Origin: Saccharothrix espanaensis DSM 44229
GTDB lineage: Bacteria; Actinomycetota; Actinomycetes; Mycobacteriales; Pseudonocardiaceae
DNA length: 64,000 nt
Assembly (NCBI RefSeq): GCF_000328705.1
Contig: NC_019673.1
Span: forward strand, 3,782,001 to 3,846,000
Direction of reading: 5' to 3'
In this document: in pieces, positions 8,076 to 15,630 of the stretch
How positions within the stretch are numbered: the stretch's first letter is position 1
Layout of the letters: every line of letters begins with the position of its first letter
Made by a program: the position numbers and the translations under genes
The notes under the pieces: generated by a model
What the model saw: the letters and a program-made list of their open reading frames with translations, nothing else
Told to the model about the DNA's origin: nothing
Databases searched by the model: none

Positions 8076-8262
8076 TGCGACAGTTGTCCTCTCGGTAGGC
8101 AAACTGGCTCACCGCAGGCGAAGGATGGCGCAAGCGACACATTTCGGTGTCCCCCCAAGGACATTGCGGTACTCGCAGCCTGCTCCTCACCGGCGAGCAC
8201 GGCCATAGGTCAACCGGCCGCCACGTCGGGTGATCACCATGACATTGAGACGGCGGCCACAA

Positions 8263-8278
8263 TGTGGTATAAACCACA
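8263..8278. promoter_or_regulatory. 16-bp dyad, candidate GntR-like operator
   Basis: TGTGGTATAAACCACA is a perfect dyad with 6-bp arms and a 4-bp centre, in the 266-bp gap between the divergent secreted-protein gene and the cyclophilin gene. The inner TGGT/ACCA arms resemble operators of the FadR/GntR type, and the ATAA centre could overlap a -10 element. No regulator gene is adjacent. Confidence 0.4.
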
Positions 8279-8341
8279 CTGCTCGCGCTGCGGTCACGTT
8301 CGCCCGGCCCGCGGTCCGTCGAGGGGCGCTAGCCTCGGCGC

Positions 8342-9001
8342 ATGGGAAGGTATGCCGCATCCGCAGTCATCCTGCTGACCGCACTCCTCGGCGTCGCGAC
8401 ACCGACGGCGGGCGCCGCCCCGGCGCAGCCCCGACCGGTGAAGCACTGCGCGTTCACCCCGACCCCGGACAACCCGCCCGCCAAGCCGGTCCGCCCGCCG
8501 CGGGCCACCGCGCCGACCAAGGGCTCCGCGACCACCGTGCTGCACACCAATTACGGCACGGTCGTGATCCGGCTGGACCGGTCGGTCGCCGCCTGCGCCG
8601 CGCACAACTTCGAGCACCTCGTGCGCAACCTCTTCTACCACAACACCCAGTGCTTCCGGCTCACGAACTCGGCGCGCCTGGGCGTGTTGCAGTGCGGTGA
8701 CATCCACCGGGCGGAGGAAGGCGGCCCCGGCTACAAGTTCGACGACGAGGTGACGGGGTCCGAGACCTACCCGCGCGGCACCGTCGCGATGGGCAACCAG
8801 GGGCCGGGCACCAACGGCAGCGAGTTCTTCATCGTCCACTCGCACGCCAACATCTCCCCGGTGTACAGCGTGTTCGGCCACGTCGTGCACGGGATGGACA
8901 CCCTGGACCGGATCGTCGCGGCCGGCATCACCGGCGACACCCAGGACGGCCTGCCCAAGCGCCCCGTCCGGATCCACTGGGCGTTCACCCTGCCCGTCTG
9001 A
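8342..9001 (+). CDS. Secreted cyclophilin-type peptidyl-prolyl isomerase
   Basis: The 219-residue product has a signal peptide (residues 1-25, ending GAAPAQ), a Pro-rich linker, and a cyclophilin domain from about residue 62. Recognisable segments are TNYGTVVIRLD, NFEHLVRNLFYHNTQCFRL, the GNQGPGTNGSEFFIVHS core that contributes the catalytic and substrate pocket, and VFGHVVHGMDTLDRI. The canonical catalytic Arg of YxGxxFHR is not obvious: here the segment is FYHNTQCFR. It would assist folding of extracytoplasmic proteins. There is no clear ribosome binding site before ATG 8342, so a leaderless or weakly initiated message is possible. Confidence 0.88.
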   Translation: MGRYAASAVILLTALLGVATPTAGAAPAQPRPVKHCAFTPTPDNPPAKPVRPPRATAPTKGSATTVLHTNYGTVVIRLDRSVAACAAHNFEHLVRNLFYHNTQCFRLTNSARLGVLQCGDIHRAEEGGPGYKFDDEVTGSETYPRGTVAMGNQGPGTNGSEFFIVHSHANISPVYSVFGHVVHGMDTLDRIVAAGITGDTQDGLPKRPVRIHWAFTLPV

Positions 9002-9031
9002 TCCCACCCCGGCGCGCCTCCGACCGTCCAC

Positions 9032-10444
9032 TCAGGACTCTTCGGGGGCGCGCCGGATACCCCGTCGCCGTACGAAGAGAACTCCCACCGCGACCACGAG
9101 GCACAGGTACGCGAACCAGTTGCCGAAGCGCGTGTACGGCGTCGAGCCGGACCCGACCGGGACGTCGGCGACGACCGCGGTGAACGGTGTCGCGCCACCG
9201 GTGCGGGCGTCGGCGAGGACCCGCCCGCGATCGTCGGAGATCATCACGGTCCCGGTCCGGCCCGACCAGACCACCGCCAGACCGTTCTCCACGCCGCGCA
9301 GCAACGCCATCCTGCTGTGCTGCCACCCGTTGTCGTCCTCGTCCGACGCGGGAACGGCGAGCAGGCGCGCACCGGCCGCGGCGTAGGCCCGGCTCGGGTC
9401 GCGGAAGTTGACGTCGAAGCAGATCTCCACGCCCGTGCGGCCGTCGGGCAGCAGCAGGAGGTCCTCGCCCCCGGGACTGACCGTGTCGTGGTGCTTCAGG
9501 TACCGCAGGGGTTCTCCGCCGTCGGCCGGGAAGACCAAGGCGTAGTTGAACTTCGCGTTCCCGCTCCAGTGCGCGAAGCCGACCACGACATCGGTGCCGT
9601 GGTCGCGCGCGGCCCGGCCGAGCGTGTCCGCGAGCACCGCCGGCCGGGCGTCGGTCGGGCGGAACGACTGCTCCGGCAGCACGACCACGTCGAGACCGCC
9701 GGGCAGGTCGCCGATCGCCGCGGCGTACCCGGCGGCCAAGTCCCGGCCTTCGGGTGTGGCCAGGTCCGGCGCCCACGTCCGCTGGTTGGTCGCGACCGCC
9801 GCGACCTTCGCCGCCGGCCCGTCGTCACCGGCCAGGCGCAAGGCACTCGCGCCGAGAACGAGGACCACGAGCCCGATCGCCGTGGCGGCAGGGGCCGAGC
9901 GGGCGCTGACGGCGGCGGCGATCGCGGCGGGCAGCAGCACCACCAGGAACTCGACGCCCCACATCCCGGCCACGGCGGCGGCCTGCACGACGACCGGCAC
10001 GTCCGCCTGGTGGTTGGCGAAAGTCCCCATCAACCCCATCGGGTTGGTCACCGACACCACGTACAGCGCCCCGGTCCACACGGCAGGAGCCGCGAACGCG
10101 GCCAAGACCGGTCGGCGACGCCGGACCTGGTGGCGGAACGCCCACACCGCGAGCACGAACACCACCGACATGCCCACGTTGATCACGACCCCGACCGGCC
10201 ACATCGGCTCGTCGTGTGAACGCAGTTGGAACGCCCAGCTGTTGGCCGTCCCCAAGGCGTAGGACAGGAACGCGGCGACGATCGCGGCCCACGCCGGTAA
10301 CCGGGCGGCGACGAGCAGCACGGGCAACGGCGCGAGCCACGTCAACACCGGGACCGGGTCGAACCCCGTGCCGAAGAAGAACAACACCGCACCGCACGCC
10401 ACGGCCGCCGCGACCCGCCACACCGGTTCACGGTCGCAACCCAT
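9032..10444 (-). CDS. Apolipoprotein N-acyltransferase-like membrane nitrilase
   Basis: The 470-residue protein has about six N-terminal membrane helices (residues 12-215), a C-N hydrolase domain (about 215-430) and a last membrane helix near residue 445. This is the Lnt layout. The Glu-Lys-Cys triad is visible in LPEQSF, YLKHHD and EICFDVNF. Lnt transfers an acyl chain to the N-terminal Cys of lipoproteins at the outer face of the membrane. Actinobacteria often hold several paralogues, some without that activity, so the substrate is uncertain. Its start overlaps the 3' end of the upstream TetR gene by 17 bp, so it sits in the TetR transcription unit. Confidence 0.85.
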   Translation of the reverse strand: MGCDREPVWRVAAAVACGAVLFFFGTGFDPVPVLTWLAPLPVLLVAARLPAWAAIVAAFLSYALGTANSWAFQLRSHDEPMWPVGVVINVGMSVVFVLAVWAFRHQVRRRRPVLAAFAAPAVWTGALYVVSVTNPMGLMGTFANHQADVPVVVQAAAVAGMWGVEFLVVLLPAAIAAAVSARSAPAATAIGLVVLVLGASALRLAGDDGPAAKVAAVATNQRTWAPDLATPEGRDLAAGYAAAIGDLPGGLDVVVLPEQSFRPTDARPAVLADTLGRAARDHGTDVVVGFAHWSGNAKFNYALVFPADGGEPLRYLKHHDTVSPGGEDLLLLPDGRTGVEICFDVNFRDPSRAYAAAGARLLAVPASDEDDNGWQHSRMALLRGVENGLAVVWSGRTGTVMISDDRGRVLADARTGGATPFTAVVADVPVGSGSTPYTRFGNWFAYLCLVVAVGVLFVRRRGIRRAPEES

Positions 10445-11009
10445 CGAGCACCCTCCCGGTCGTCCGCTTGCACAGCGCCCGGAAGTCGTTGGCGGACATG
10501 GAGATCCGGTCGCCGTGGTAGAGCTGCACCAGGCCCATCACCGGGGTGGTGAGGGCGAGCGTGGTCTCCAGCGGGTCGTCGGCGCGCAGCACGCCGGCCC
10601 GCACGGCCTGCTCGACGGCCTCGAACACCGGCCGGAACGACGGCGACCCGCCGGTGCGGAAGTCCTCCGGGAACCGCCGTGCCTCCTCGCGGCGCTCGGT
10701 GACCACGTACCGGTACAGGTGCGGCTTGCCGAGCGCGAAGTCCAGGAAGTCGTCGGTCAGCCGGTCGAGCCGCGCGGGGAAGTCCAGCCCCTCGTGGCCC
10801 CGGCCCCACTCCCGGGTGAGTTCCGCGACGGCGTTGTCCACGGCGGTGCGCAGCAGGGCCTCGCGGTTGGGGTAGTGGCGGTAGGTGGCCATCGGCGTCA
10901 CGCCGACGTCGGCCGCCACCCGGCGCATCGTCACCGCCTGCGCGCCCTCGTCCAGCAGGATCGCCAGTGCCGCCGACGCCATGCGCCCGGCGGTCGTCCC
11001 CTCCGTCAT
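10428..11009 (-). CDS. TetR-family regulator of the antiporter divergon
   Basis: The 193-residue protein has an N-terminal TetR helix-turn-helix (residues about 10-55, QAVTMRRVAADVGVTPMATYRHYPNREALL) and a C-terminal TetR_C-like domain (FRPVFEAVEQAVRAGVL onward). ATG 11009 lies directly against the first of two near-identical 15-bp operators, so autoregulation is likely. The downstream Lnt-like gene overlaps its 3' end and the divergent gene is a Ca2+/H+ antiporter. The ligand is unknown. Confidence 0.85.
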   Translation of the reverse strand: MTEGTTAGRMASAALAILLDEGAQAVTMRRVAADVGVTPMATYRHYPNREALLRTAVDNAVAELTREWGRGHEGLDFPARLDRLTDDFLDFALGKPHLYRYVVTERREEARRFPEDFRTGGSPSFRPVFEAVEQAVRAGVLRADDPLETTLALTTPVMGLVQLYHGDRISMSANDFRALCKRTTGRVLDGLRP

Positions 11010-11046
11010 GTCTACAGCGTATACCCACCTGGTCTACGGCGTAGAC
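11010..11046. promoter_or_regulatory. Paired TetR operators
   Basis: Two 15-bp dyads, GTCTACAGCGTATAC (11010-11024) and GTCTACGGCGTAGAC (11032-11046), share 13 of 15 bases. They are spaced 22 bp apart start to start, about two helical turns. The second is a perfect palindrome around GGC. They lie between the start of the TetR gene and the start of the divergent antiporter gene, so one protein on this DNA could control both. Confidence 0.75.
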
Positions 11047-11118
11047 CAGCGGCCGTGACGCGCCCGTGGTACCGCGCGCGACATGCGAGGTCCAGCGGTT
11101 GGTGTCAGGGTTGGCGGC

Positions 11119-12216
11119 ATGATCGCCGTGTCTCGCCTGCGTCAGGTGTCCTGGACCGAAGTGGTACCGGTGTTGGGTGCGGTGGTGCTGGCGCTGGCCT
11201 GGGGACGGGACCTCGGGGCGGTCCTGGTCACCATCGTCGCCATCGTGCTCGCGGGCACCGTGCTCTCCGCCGTGCACCACGCCGAGGTCGTCGCGCACCG
11301 CGTCGGCGAGCCGTTCGGGTCGCTGGTGCTCGCGGTCGCCGTCACGGTGATCGAGGTCGCGCTGATCGTCACGATGATGATCTCCGGCGGGCCGGACACG
11401 GCGTCGCTGGCGCGCGACACGGTGTTCGCCGCGGTCATGATCACGACCAACGGCATCGTCGGCCTCTCGCTGCTGGTCGGCGCGTTCCGCTACGGCGTGA
11501 CGCTGTTCAACCCGGAGGGCAGCGGCGCGGCGCTGGCCACCGTGGCGACCCTGGCCACGCTGTGCCTGGTGCTGCCGACCTTCACCGCCAGCACGCCGGG
11601 ACCGGAGTTCTCCACCTCGCAGCTCGCCTTCGCGGCGGTGGCCTCGATCGCCCTGTACGCGACGTTCGTGCTGACCCAGACCGTGCGCCACCGCGACTTC
11701 TTCCTCCCGGTCACCGCCGACGGCGAGCCCGATGCCGAGGAGCACGCGTCGCCGCCGTCGACCAAGGAGACCTGGATCAGCCTGGCGCTGCTGATGGTCG
11801 CGCTCGTGGTCGTGGTGGGGCTGGCCAAGGTCGAGTCGCCGGCGATCGAGGCCGGGGTGAAGGCGGCCGGGTTCCCGCCGTCGTTCGTGGGCGTGGTGAT
11901 CGCGCTGCTGGTCCTGCTGCCCGAGACGCTCGCGGCCGGCCGCGCCGCCCGCCGCGACCGGGTCCAGATCAGCCTCAACCTGGGCTACGGCTCGGCGATG
12001 GCCAGCATCGGCTTGACGATCCCGGCCATCGCGCTCGCCTCGGTGTGGCTGGACGGCCCGCTGGTGCTCGGCCTCGGGCCGACCCAGATGGTGCTGCTCG
12101 CGCTCACCGTCCTGGTCAGCGTCCTGACCGTGGTGCCCGGTCGGGCGACCCGGATGCAGGGCAGCGTCCACCTGGTGCTGCTCGCGGCGTTCCTGTTCCT
12201 CGCCATCAACCCCTGA
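11119..12216 (+). CDS. chaA: Ca2+(Na+)/H+ antiporter, ChaA type
   Basis: The 365-residue integral membrane protein has about eleven hydrophobic segments. The two conserved alpha repeats of the Ca2+/cation antiporter family are visible: GEPFGSLVLAVAVTVIEVALIV (about residues 66-87) and the later ALLVLLPETLAAGRAARRD...SLNLGYGSAMASIGLTIPA, each with the essential acidic residue. A short cytoplasmic acidic loop (DGEPDAEEHASPPSTKE) separates the halves. It would expel Ca2+ or Na+ in exchange for protons. ATG 11119 was chosen over an upstream GTG at 11083 because the homologous N-terminus begins there. Control by the divergent TetR protein is likely. Confidence 0.85.
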   Translation: MIAVSRLRQVSWTEVVPVLGAVVLALAWGRDLGAVLVTIVAIVLAGTVLSAVHHAEVVAHRVGEPFGSLVLAVAVTVIEVALIVTMMISGGPDTASLARDTVFAAVMITTNGIVGLSLLVGAFRYGVTLFNPEGSGAALATVATLATLCLVLPTFTASTPGPEFSTSQLAFAAVASIALYATFVLTQTVRHRDFFLPVTADGEPDAEEHASPPSTKETWISLALLMVALVVVVGLAKVESPAIEAGVKAAGFPPSFVGVVIALLVLLPETLAAGRAARRDRVQISLNLGYGSAMASIGLTIPAIALASVWLDGPLVLGLGPTQMVLLALTVLVSVLTVVPGRATRMQGSVHLVLLAAFLFLAINP

Positions 12217-12537
12217 CCTCACGCGGACGGGTGATCACCTACCGCCCGCCGACGTGGTCGACTTCGGCGTCGCGCGGGCGGACCACGTCGAGCCGGTGCG
12301 GCCGGACTCGGACGGGAGATCCGGCCGGACAGCGCGCGGCACCAGGCGGAAGTGGCCGAGGCGCCGGGGCTCGAGCGGGTCCGGTGTCGACCGGGTGCCG
12401 ACCCGGCTCGGCGCCGCCCTGACCGGGCTGTCGCCTCCCTCCCGGCTGCTCGACGACGAAGGCGACGAGCACGAGGACCTCGGACGCGCCGACGGGCCGG
12501 CCTCCCAGCGGAGACCGGCCCGTCGTCCCCCCTGTGG
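12217..12537. other. Intergenic region with a short kinase-like fragment
   Basis: The 321 bases between the antiporter and a minus-strand secreted protein hold one suggestive stretch. Bases 12254-12280 encode VVDFGVARA, matching the DFG motif region of a Ser/Thr kinase, but the frame that follows has no kinase sequence. It may be a decayed remnant or chance. The last part holds a strong terminator hairpin. Confidence 0.45.
12490..12525. terminator. Bidirectional terminator
   Basis: An 11-bp perfect stem (CGACGGGCCGG at 12490-12500, CCGGCCCGTCG at 12515-12525) with a 14-nt loop, followed by TCCCCCC. It lies between the convergent antiporter and small secreted protein genes. Confidence 0.65.
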
Positions 12538-12873
12538 TCAGCAGGTGCTCGCGCCGTCGAACCGGCGCGGGAGCTTGGCCACCTGACTGGTCAGCTCCCA
12601 CCCGTCCGGAACGGTGGAGCACTCGCCGTCCGAACCGTTGGCCCAGACGATCTTCAGGTTGAGCGACTTGTCACAGTCGTTCAGGGCGTGCCCGGTCTGG
12701 GTGATCCTGCCCTTGGTGACCCACACCTTGACGCACGACGGCGCGTTGCCCAGCACCTCGACCTCACCCGCCGGGTCGCCCGCCGCCATGGCCGAGCCGC
12801 CCAGCAGACCCGTCGCGACCGTGCCGGCCGCGACGACGATCGCCGCCCGCCGTCCGATGTCGTTGAACCGCAT
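12538..12873 (-). CDS. Small secreted protein with tendamistat-like cysteine pattern
   Basis: The 111-residue product starts at ATG 12873 (MRFNDIGRRAAIVVAAGTVA). An upstream in-frame ATG at 12918 would precede the signal with polar sequence. The signal peptide ends near AMA-AGDPAG. The mature domain has exactly four Cys: SCVKVW, NDC, GEC and a C-terminal STC. The order APSCV - NxC - K(I/V)V(W/Y) - C - C and the 17-residue spacing between the second and third Cys match tendamistat-type alpha-amylase inhibitors of Streptomyces. The inhibitory Trp-Arg-Tyr triad is missing (KGRIT at that place), so amylase inhibition is doubtful. The fold assignment is an inference from the spacing alone. Confidence 0.65.
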   Translation of the reverse strand: MRFNDIGRRAAIVVAAGTVATGLLGGSAMAAGDPAGEVEVLGNAPSCVKVWVTKGRITQTGHALNDCDKSLNLKIVWANGSDGECSTVPDGWELTSQVAKLPRRFDGASTC

Positions 12874-13028
12874 CTCGTAGTCCTCCCCTGATGGTGGAAC
12901 TTCCCCCTGTGGAACCACTTTCGGTGGGTCGTCCCCTCCGACCCGCCGGCCTGCGGAAGCGCCGGTGAGAGCAGGTTAGGGGCGGGCGGCGGGGCCCCGT
13001 GACGGTCGTTCACCCCACAAATCGCCGA

Positions 13029-14216
13029 TCAGGTCGGGCCGGCCGTCGACTCCGCGAACGCCCGCGCGGCGGCGGGTGAGGTGAACAGCCGGTCGAGCCG
13101 CGCGCGGGCGAGCCGCCACCGGAACGGCCCGGCGGTGGCCGGGTCCGAGCCGTGGAAGACCACCTCGCCCAGCCACCGCGAGAACTCCTGGTCGTGCCAC
13201 ACCCGGCGCAGGCAGGTCGCCGAGTACTCGCGCAGCGGGCCCGGGTCGTCGTCGTGCACGGCGGCGGACAGCGCCCGCGCCAGCACGCCCGCGTCCGCGA
13301 TCGCCAGGTTCATCCCCTTGCCGCCCAGGGGAGGCACGATGTGCGCGGCATCCCCGACCAGGAACAGCCTGCCGTGCGCCATCGGGTCGACCACGAAGCT
13401 GCGCGCGTCGATCACCGCCTTCGCCACGATCGGACCGGCCACCAGGTCCTCGTCGGCCAGTCGCAGCCGCAACTGCCGCCACACCCGGTCGTCGGTCCAC
13501 GCCGCCAGGTCCTCGCCGGGCCGGCACTGGAGGTAGAACCGGCCGGCCGCCGGCCCGCGACCGAAGTGCGCGGCGAACCCGTGCGGGCTCAGCGCGAGCA
13601 ACGGGAGCGCCGGCGGCGGCGAATCGGTGAGCACGGTGAACCACCCGACCTCGTCGGCGTGCCGGTAGGTGGTGAGGGCGTCCGGCGGGATGCTCGCCCG
13701 GCTCACGCCGTGGAACCCGTCGCACCCGGCGAGGAAGTCCGCGTCCAGCCGGCGGGGCACGCCGTCCGCGTCGCGGTAGGTGACGTGCGGCCGGTCGCCG
13801 TCGATGTCATGCAGCGCCACGTCGTGCGCCGCGAACCGGAGGTCGCCGCCGCCGTCGACGAACGTCGAGATCAGCCGTCGCACCAGCAGCTGCTGCGGGA
13901 TCAGGCGCCCGACCCGGCCGTCCGCGTGCGCGGCGGCGTCGAACCGCCGGGGCACCCCGTCGACCCGGAACTCCAGCGTGCCGGAACGGCGCGCGCCGGC
14001 CAACAGGTCGTCCAGCCCGGCCCGGAGGTAGACCTGTTCGGCGGCGTGGTCGATCACCCCGGCCCGCTGCCGCCCTTCCACGTGCGCCCGGTCGTGCCGT
14101 TCCAGCACCACGCAGCCGATTCCGTTCCGATGCACCAGGTTCGCCACGGTCAGTCCCGCGACCCCGGCACCCACGACCACCACGGTCGTCCTCTCGCGTG
14201 CTCCGTCCACCGCCAC
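13029..14216 (-). CDS. FAD-dependent aromatic hydroxylase, PobA-like
   Basis: The 395-residue protein is a class A flavoprotein monooxygenase. The N-terminal dinucleotide fold is VVVVGAGVAGLTVANLVHRNGIGCVVLERH. The DG motif region is ADFLAGCDGFHGVSR. The second FAD motif GDAAHIVPPLGGKGMNLAIADAGVLA is close to that of 4-hydroxybenzoate 3-monooxygenase, and the early RAGVIDHAAEQVYLRAGL segment also fits PobA. Expected reaction: NAD(P)H- and O2-dependent ring hydroxylation of an aromatic acid such as 4-hydroxybenzoate to protocatechuate. GTG 14216 or GTG 14210 are preceded by GGGAGGGG; upstream codons in frame would overlap the divergent gene. No protocatechuate-pathway gene is nearby, so the substrate is unproven. 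Confidence 0.85.
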   Translation of the reverse strand: MAVDGARERTTVVVVGAGVAGLTVANLVHRNGIGCVVLERHDRAHVEGRQRAGVIDHAAEQVYLRAGLDDLLAGARRSGTLEFRVDGVPRRFDAAAHADGRVGRLIPQQLLVRRLISTFVDGGGDLRFAAHDVALHDIDGDRPHVTYRDADGVPRRLDADFLAGCDGFHGVSRASIPPDALTTYRHADEVGWFTVLTDSPPPALPLLALSPHGFAAHFGRGPAAGRFYLQCRPGEDLAAWTDDRVWRQLRLRLADEDLVAGPIVAKAVIDARSFVVDPMAHGRLFLVGDAAHIVPPLGGKGMNLAIADAGVLARALSAAVHDDDPGPLREYSATCLRRVWHDQEFSRWLGEVVFHGSDPATAGPFRWRLARARLDRLFTSPAAARAFAESTAGPT

Positions 14217-14370
14217 CCCTCCCGAGTTCGGATCCCACCGCCGCTCCAGGCCCGCCGGGCTCGGTCCACCCGCGCGTTTCGGTCCTCGGCGTTGAGGTGA
14301 CTTCCGTTGCGCGAGCCGCCGCGCACCCGGTAGTCGTCGTGGGTAGCCATCCTGCCGAAGGAGCGCCCGC

Positions 14371-15624
14371 GTGAACCCGGACCTGCTGCGCAACTACCTC
14401 GCCCGGCACCGGGCGGGACGCCGTGACGTGCTCCGGTTGGCCGGTGCCGTCGGTGCCGCCAGTGCCGCCGGCCTGGTCGGAGCGGCACCGGCCGGAGCCG
14501 AGCCCGCCGCCGAGCCCGCCGGCGGGCGGTGGGACGACGTGCCGTTCGACTACGCCGACCCGGCGAACCTGGCCGACTGGGCACCCAGCCGGTACGGGCG
14601 CGACGACCAGCGCGGCGCGCTCAACGAGGTCACCCCGGCCAAGACCGCGGCGGCGCTGGGCCTGCTGCGGGCGCGCCGTGACGTCACGACCTACAACCTC
14701 GGCGAGTTGCTGTGGAACGGCTTCCCGGCGTTCCGCACCGACCCGCGCCGCACCTACGAGCAGCGGCTCACGATCTGGGGCTACCCGCCGCCGCCCGGCT
14801 TCCAGGAGGAGGGCGGCATCCTGGTGTCGCTCGACCCGCTGGGGCGCAACCGGGTCAGCGTCCACGAGGAGCGCTTCGAGGCGGAGTTCTCGGCCAAGGG
14901 CCCGAAACCGCTGGCCACCACGTTCCAGATCGGCACCCAGACGGACAACCTGAACCACGTCGGCGCGGCCGAGTTCTTCTACAACGGCTTGCGCGGGCCG
15001 GACATCGCGCGTGGCCACGGCACCACCCGGCTCGGCGCGGAGCACGTCGGACCGGTGGTCACCCGGGGCGTGCTGCTCGACGTGCTGGGCGTCAAGCTCG
15101 CCCGGGGTCGGGTGGCGGACCTGGCGGAGCCGGCGGCCAACGGCCGCCCGCTGCTGCGCGAGAACTACCGGATCACCGTGGAGGACATCAGGGACGCGCT
15201 GGAGTTCGGCGGCGTCGACCGGATCGAACCCGGTGACGCCGTGCTCTTCCACACCGGCTGGAGCCACCTGCTGGCCCGCCGCGACCCGGCCGACCTGGCC
15301 CGCTGGGAGGGCTCGCGCGGGCTGCCCGGCATCTACCTGCGCGAGGCGCGCTGGCTGGCGCGGCACCGGCCCGCGCTGGTAGGCGGTGACACGTGGGCGC
15401 TGGAGGTGCTGGGCAACCCGGTCAACGACGACGGAACCGCGTTCCCGGTGCACCAGGAGTTGCTGATGCGCCATGGCATCCGCATCGGCGAGTCCTACGT
15501 GGTGCACGAGCTCGCGGCCGACCGCGTCCACGAGTTCGTGTTCATCGTGACGCCCCAGTACTCCGAGGGCGCGACCGCCGGCAACACCCCGCCGGCCGCG
15601 CTGGGCCAACCCCGACGCCGCTGA
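14371..15624 (+). CDS. Tat-exported cyclase-family (kynurenine-formamidase-like) protein
   Basis: The 417-residue product starts at GTG 14371 with GAAGGAG 9 nt upstream. The N-terminus has a twin-arginine signal (GRRDVLRLAGAVGAAS, cut near GAEPAAE). The body belongs to the cyclase family (PF04199): the GALNEVTP start, EPGDAVLFHTGW, and a late GGDTWALE segment. In KynB-type enzymes the metal site is HxGTHxDxPxH. Here the corresponding stretch is QIGTQTDNLNH, so the first two His are Gln, while the Asp and last His remain. This variant is common in secreted actinobacterial members, and the reaction may differ from formamidase. It is divergent from the PobA-like gene with a 154-bp gap, which hints at joint aromatic metabolism. 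Confidence 0.8.
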   Translation: MNPDLLRNYLARHRAGRRDVLRLAGAVGAASAAGLVGAAPAGAEPAAEPAGGRWDDVPFDYADPANLADWAPSRYGRDDQRGALNEVTPAKTAAALGLLRARRDVTTYNLGELLWNGFPAFRTDPRRTYEQRLTIWGYPPPPGFQEEGGILVSLDPLGRNRVSVHEERFEAEFSAKGPKPLATTFQIGTQTDNLNHVGAAEFFYNGLRGPDIARGHGTTRLGAEHVGPVVTRGVLLDVLGVKLARGRVADLAEPAANGRPLLRENYRITVEDIRDALEFGGVDRIEPGDAVLFHTGWSHLLARRDPADLARWEGSRGLPGIYLREARWLARHRPALVGGDTWALEVLGNPVNDDGTAFPVHQELLMRHGIRIGESYVVHELAADRVHEFVFIVTPQYSEGATAGNTPPAALGQPRRR

Positions 15625-15630
15625 CCCCGG

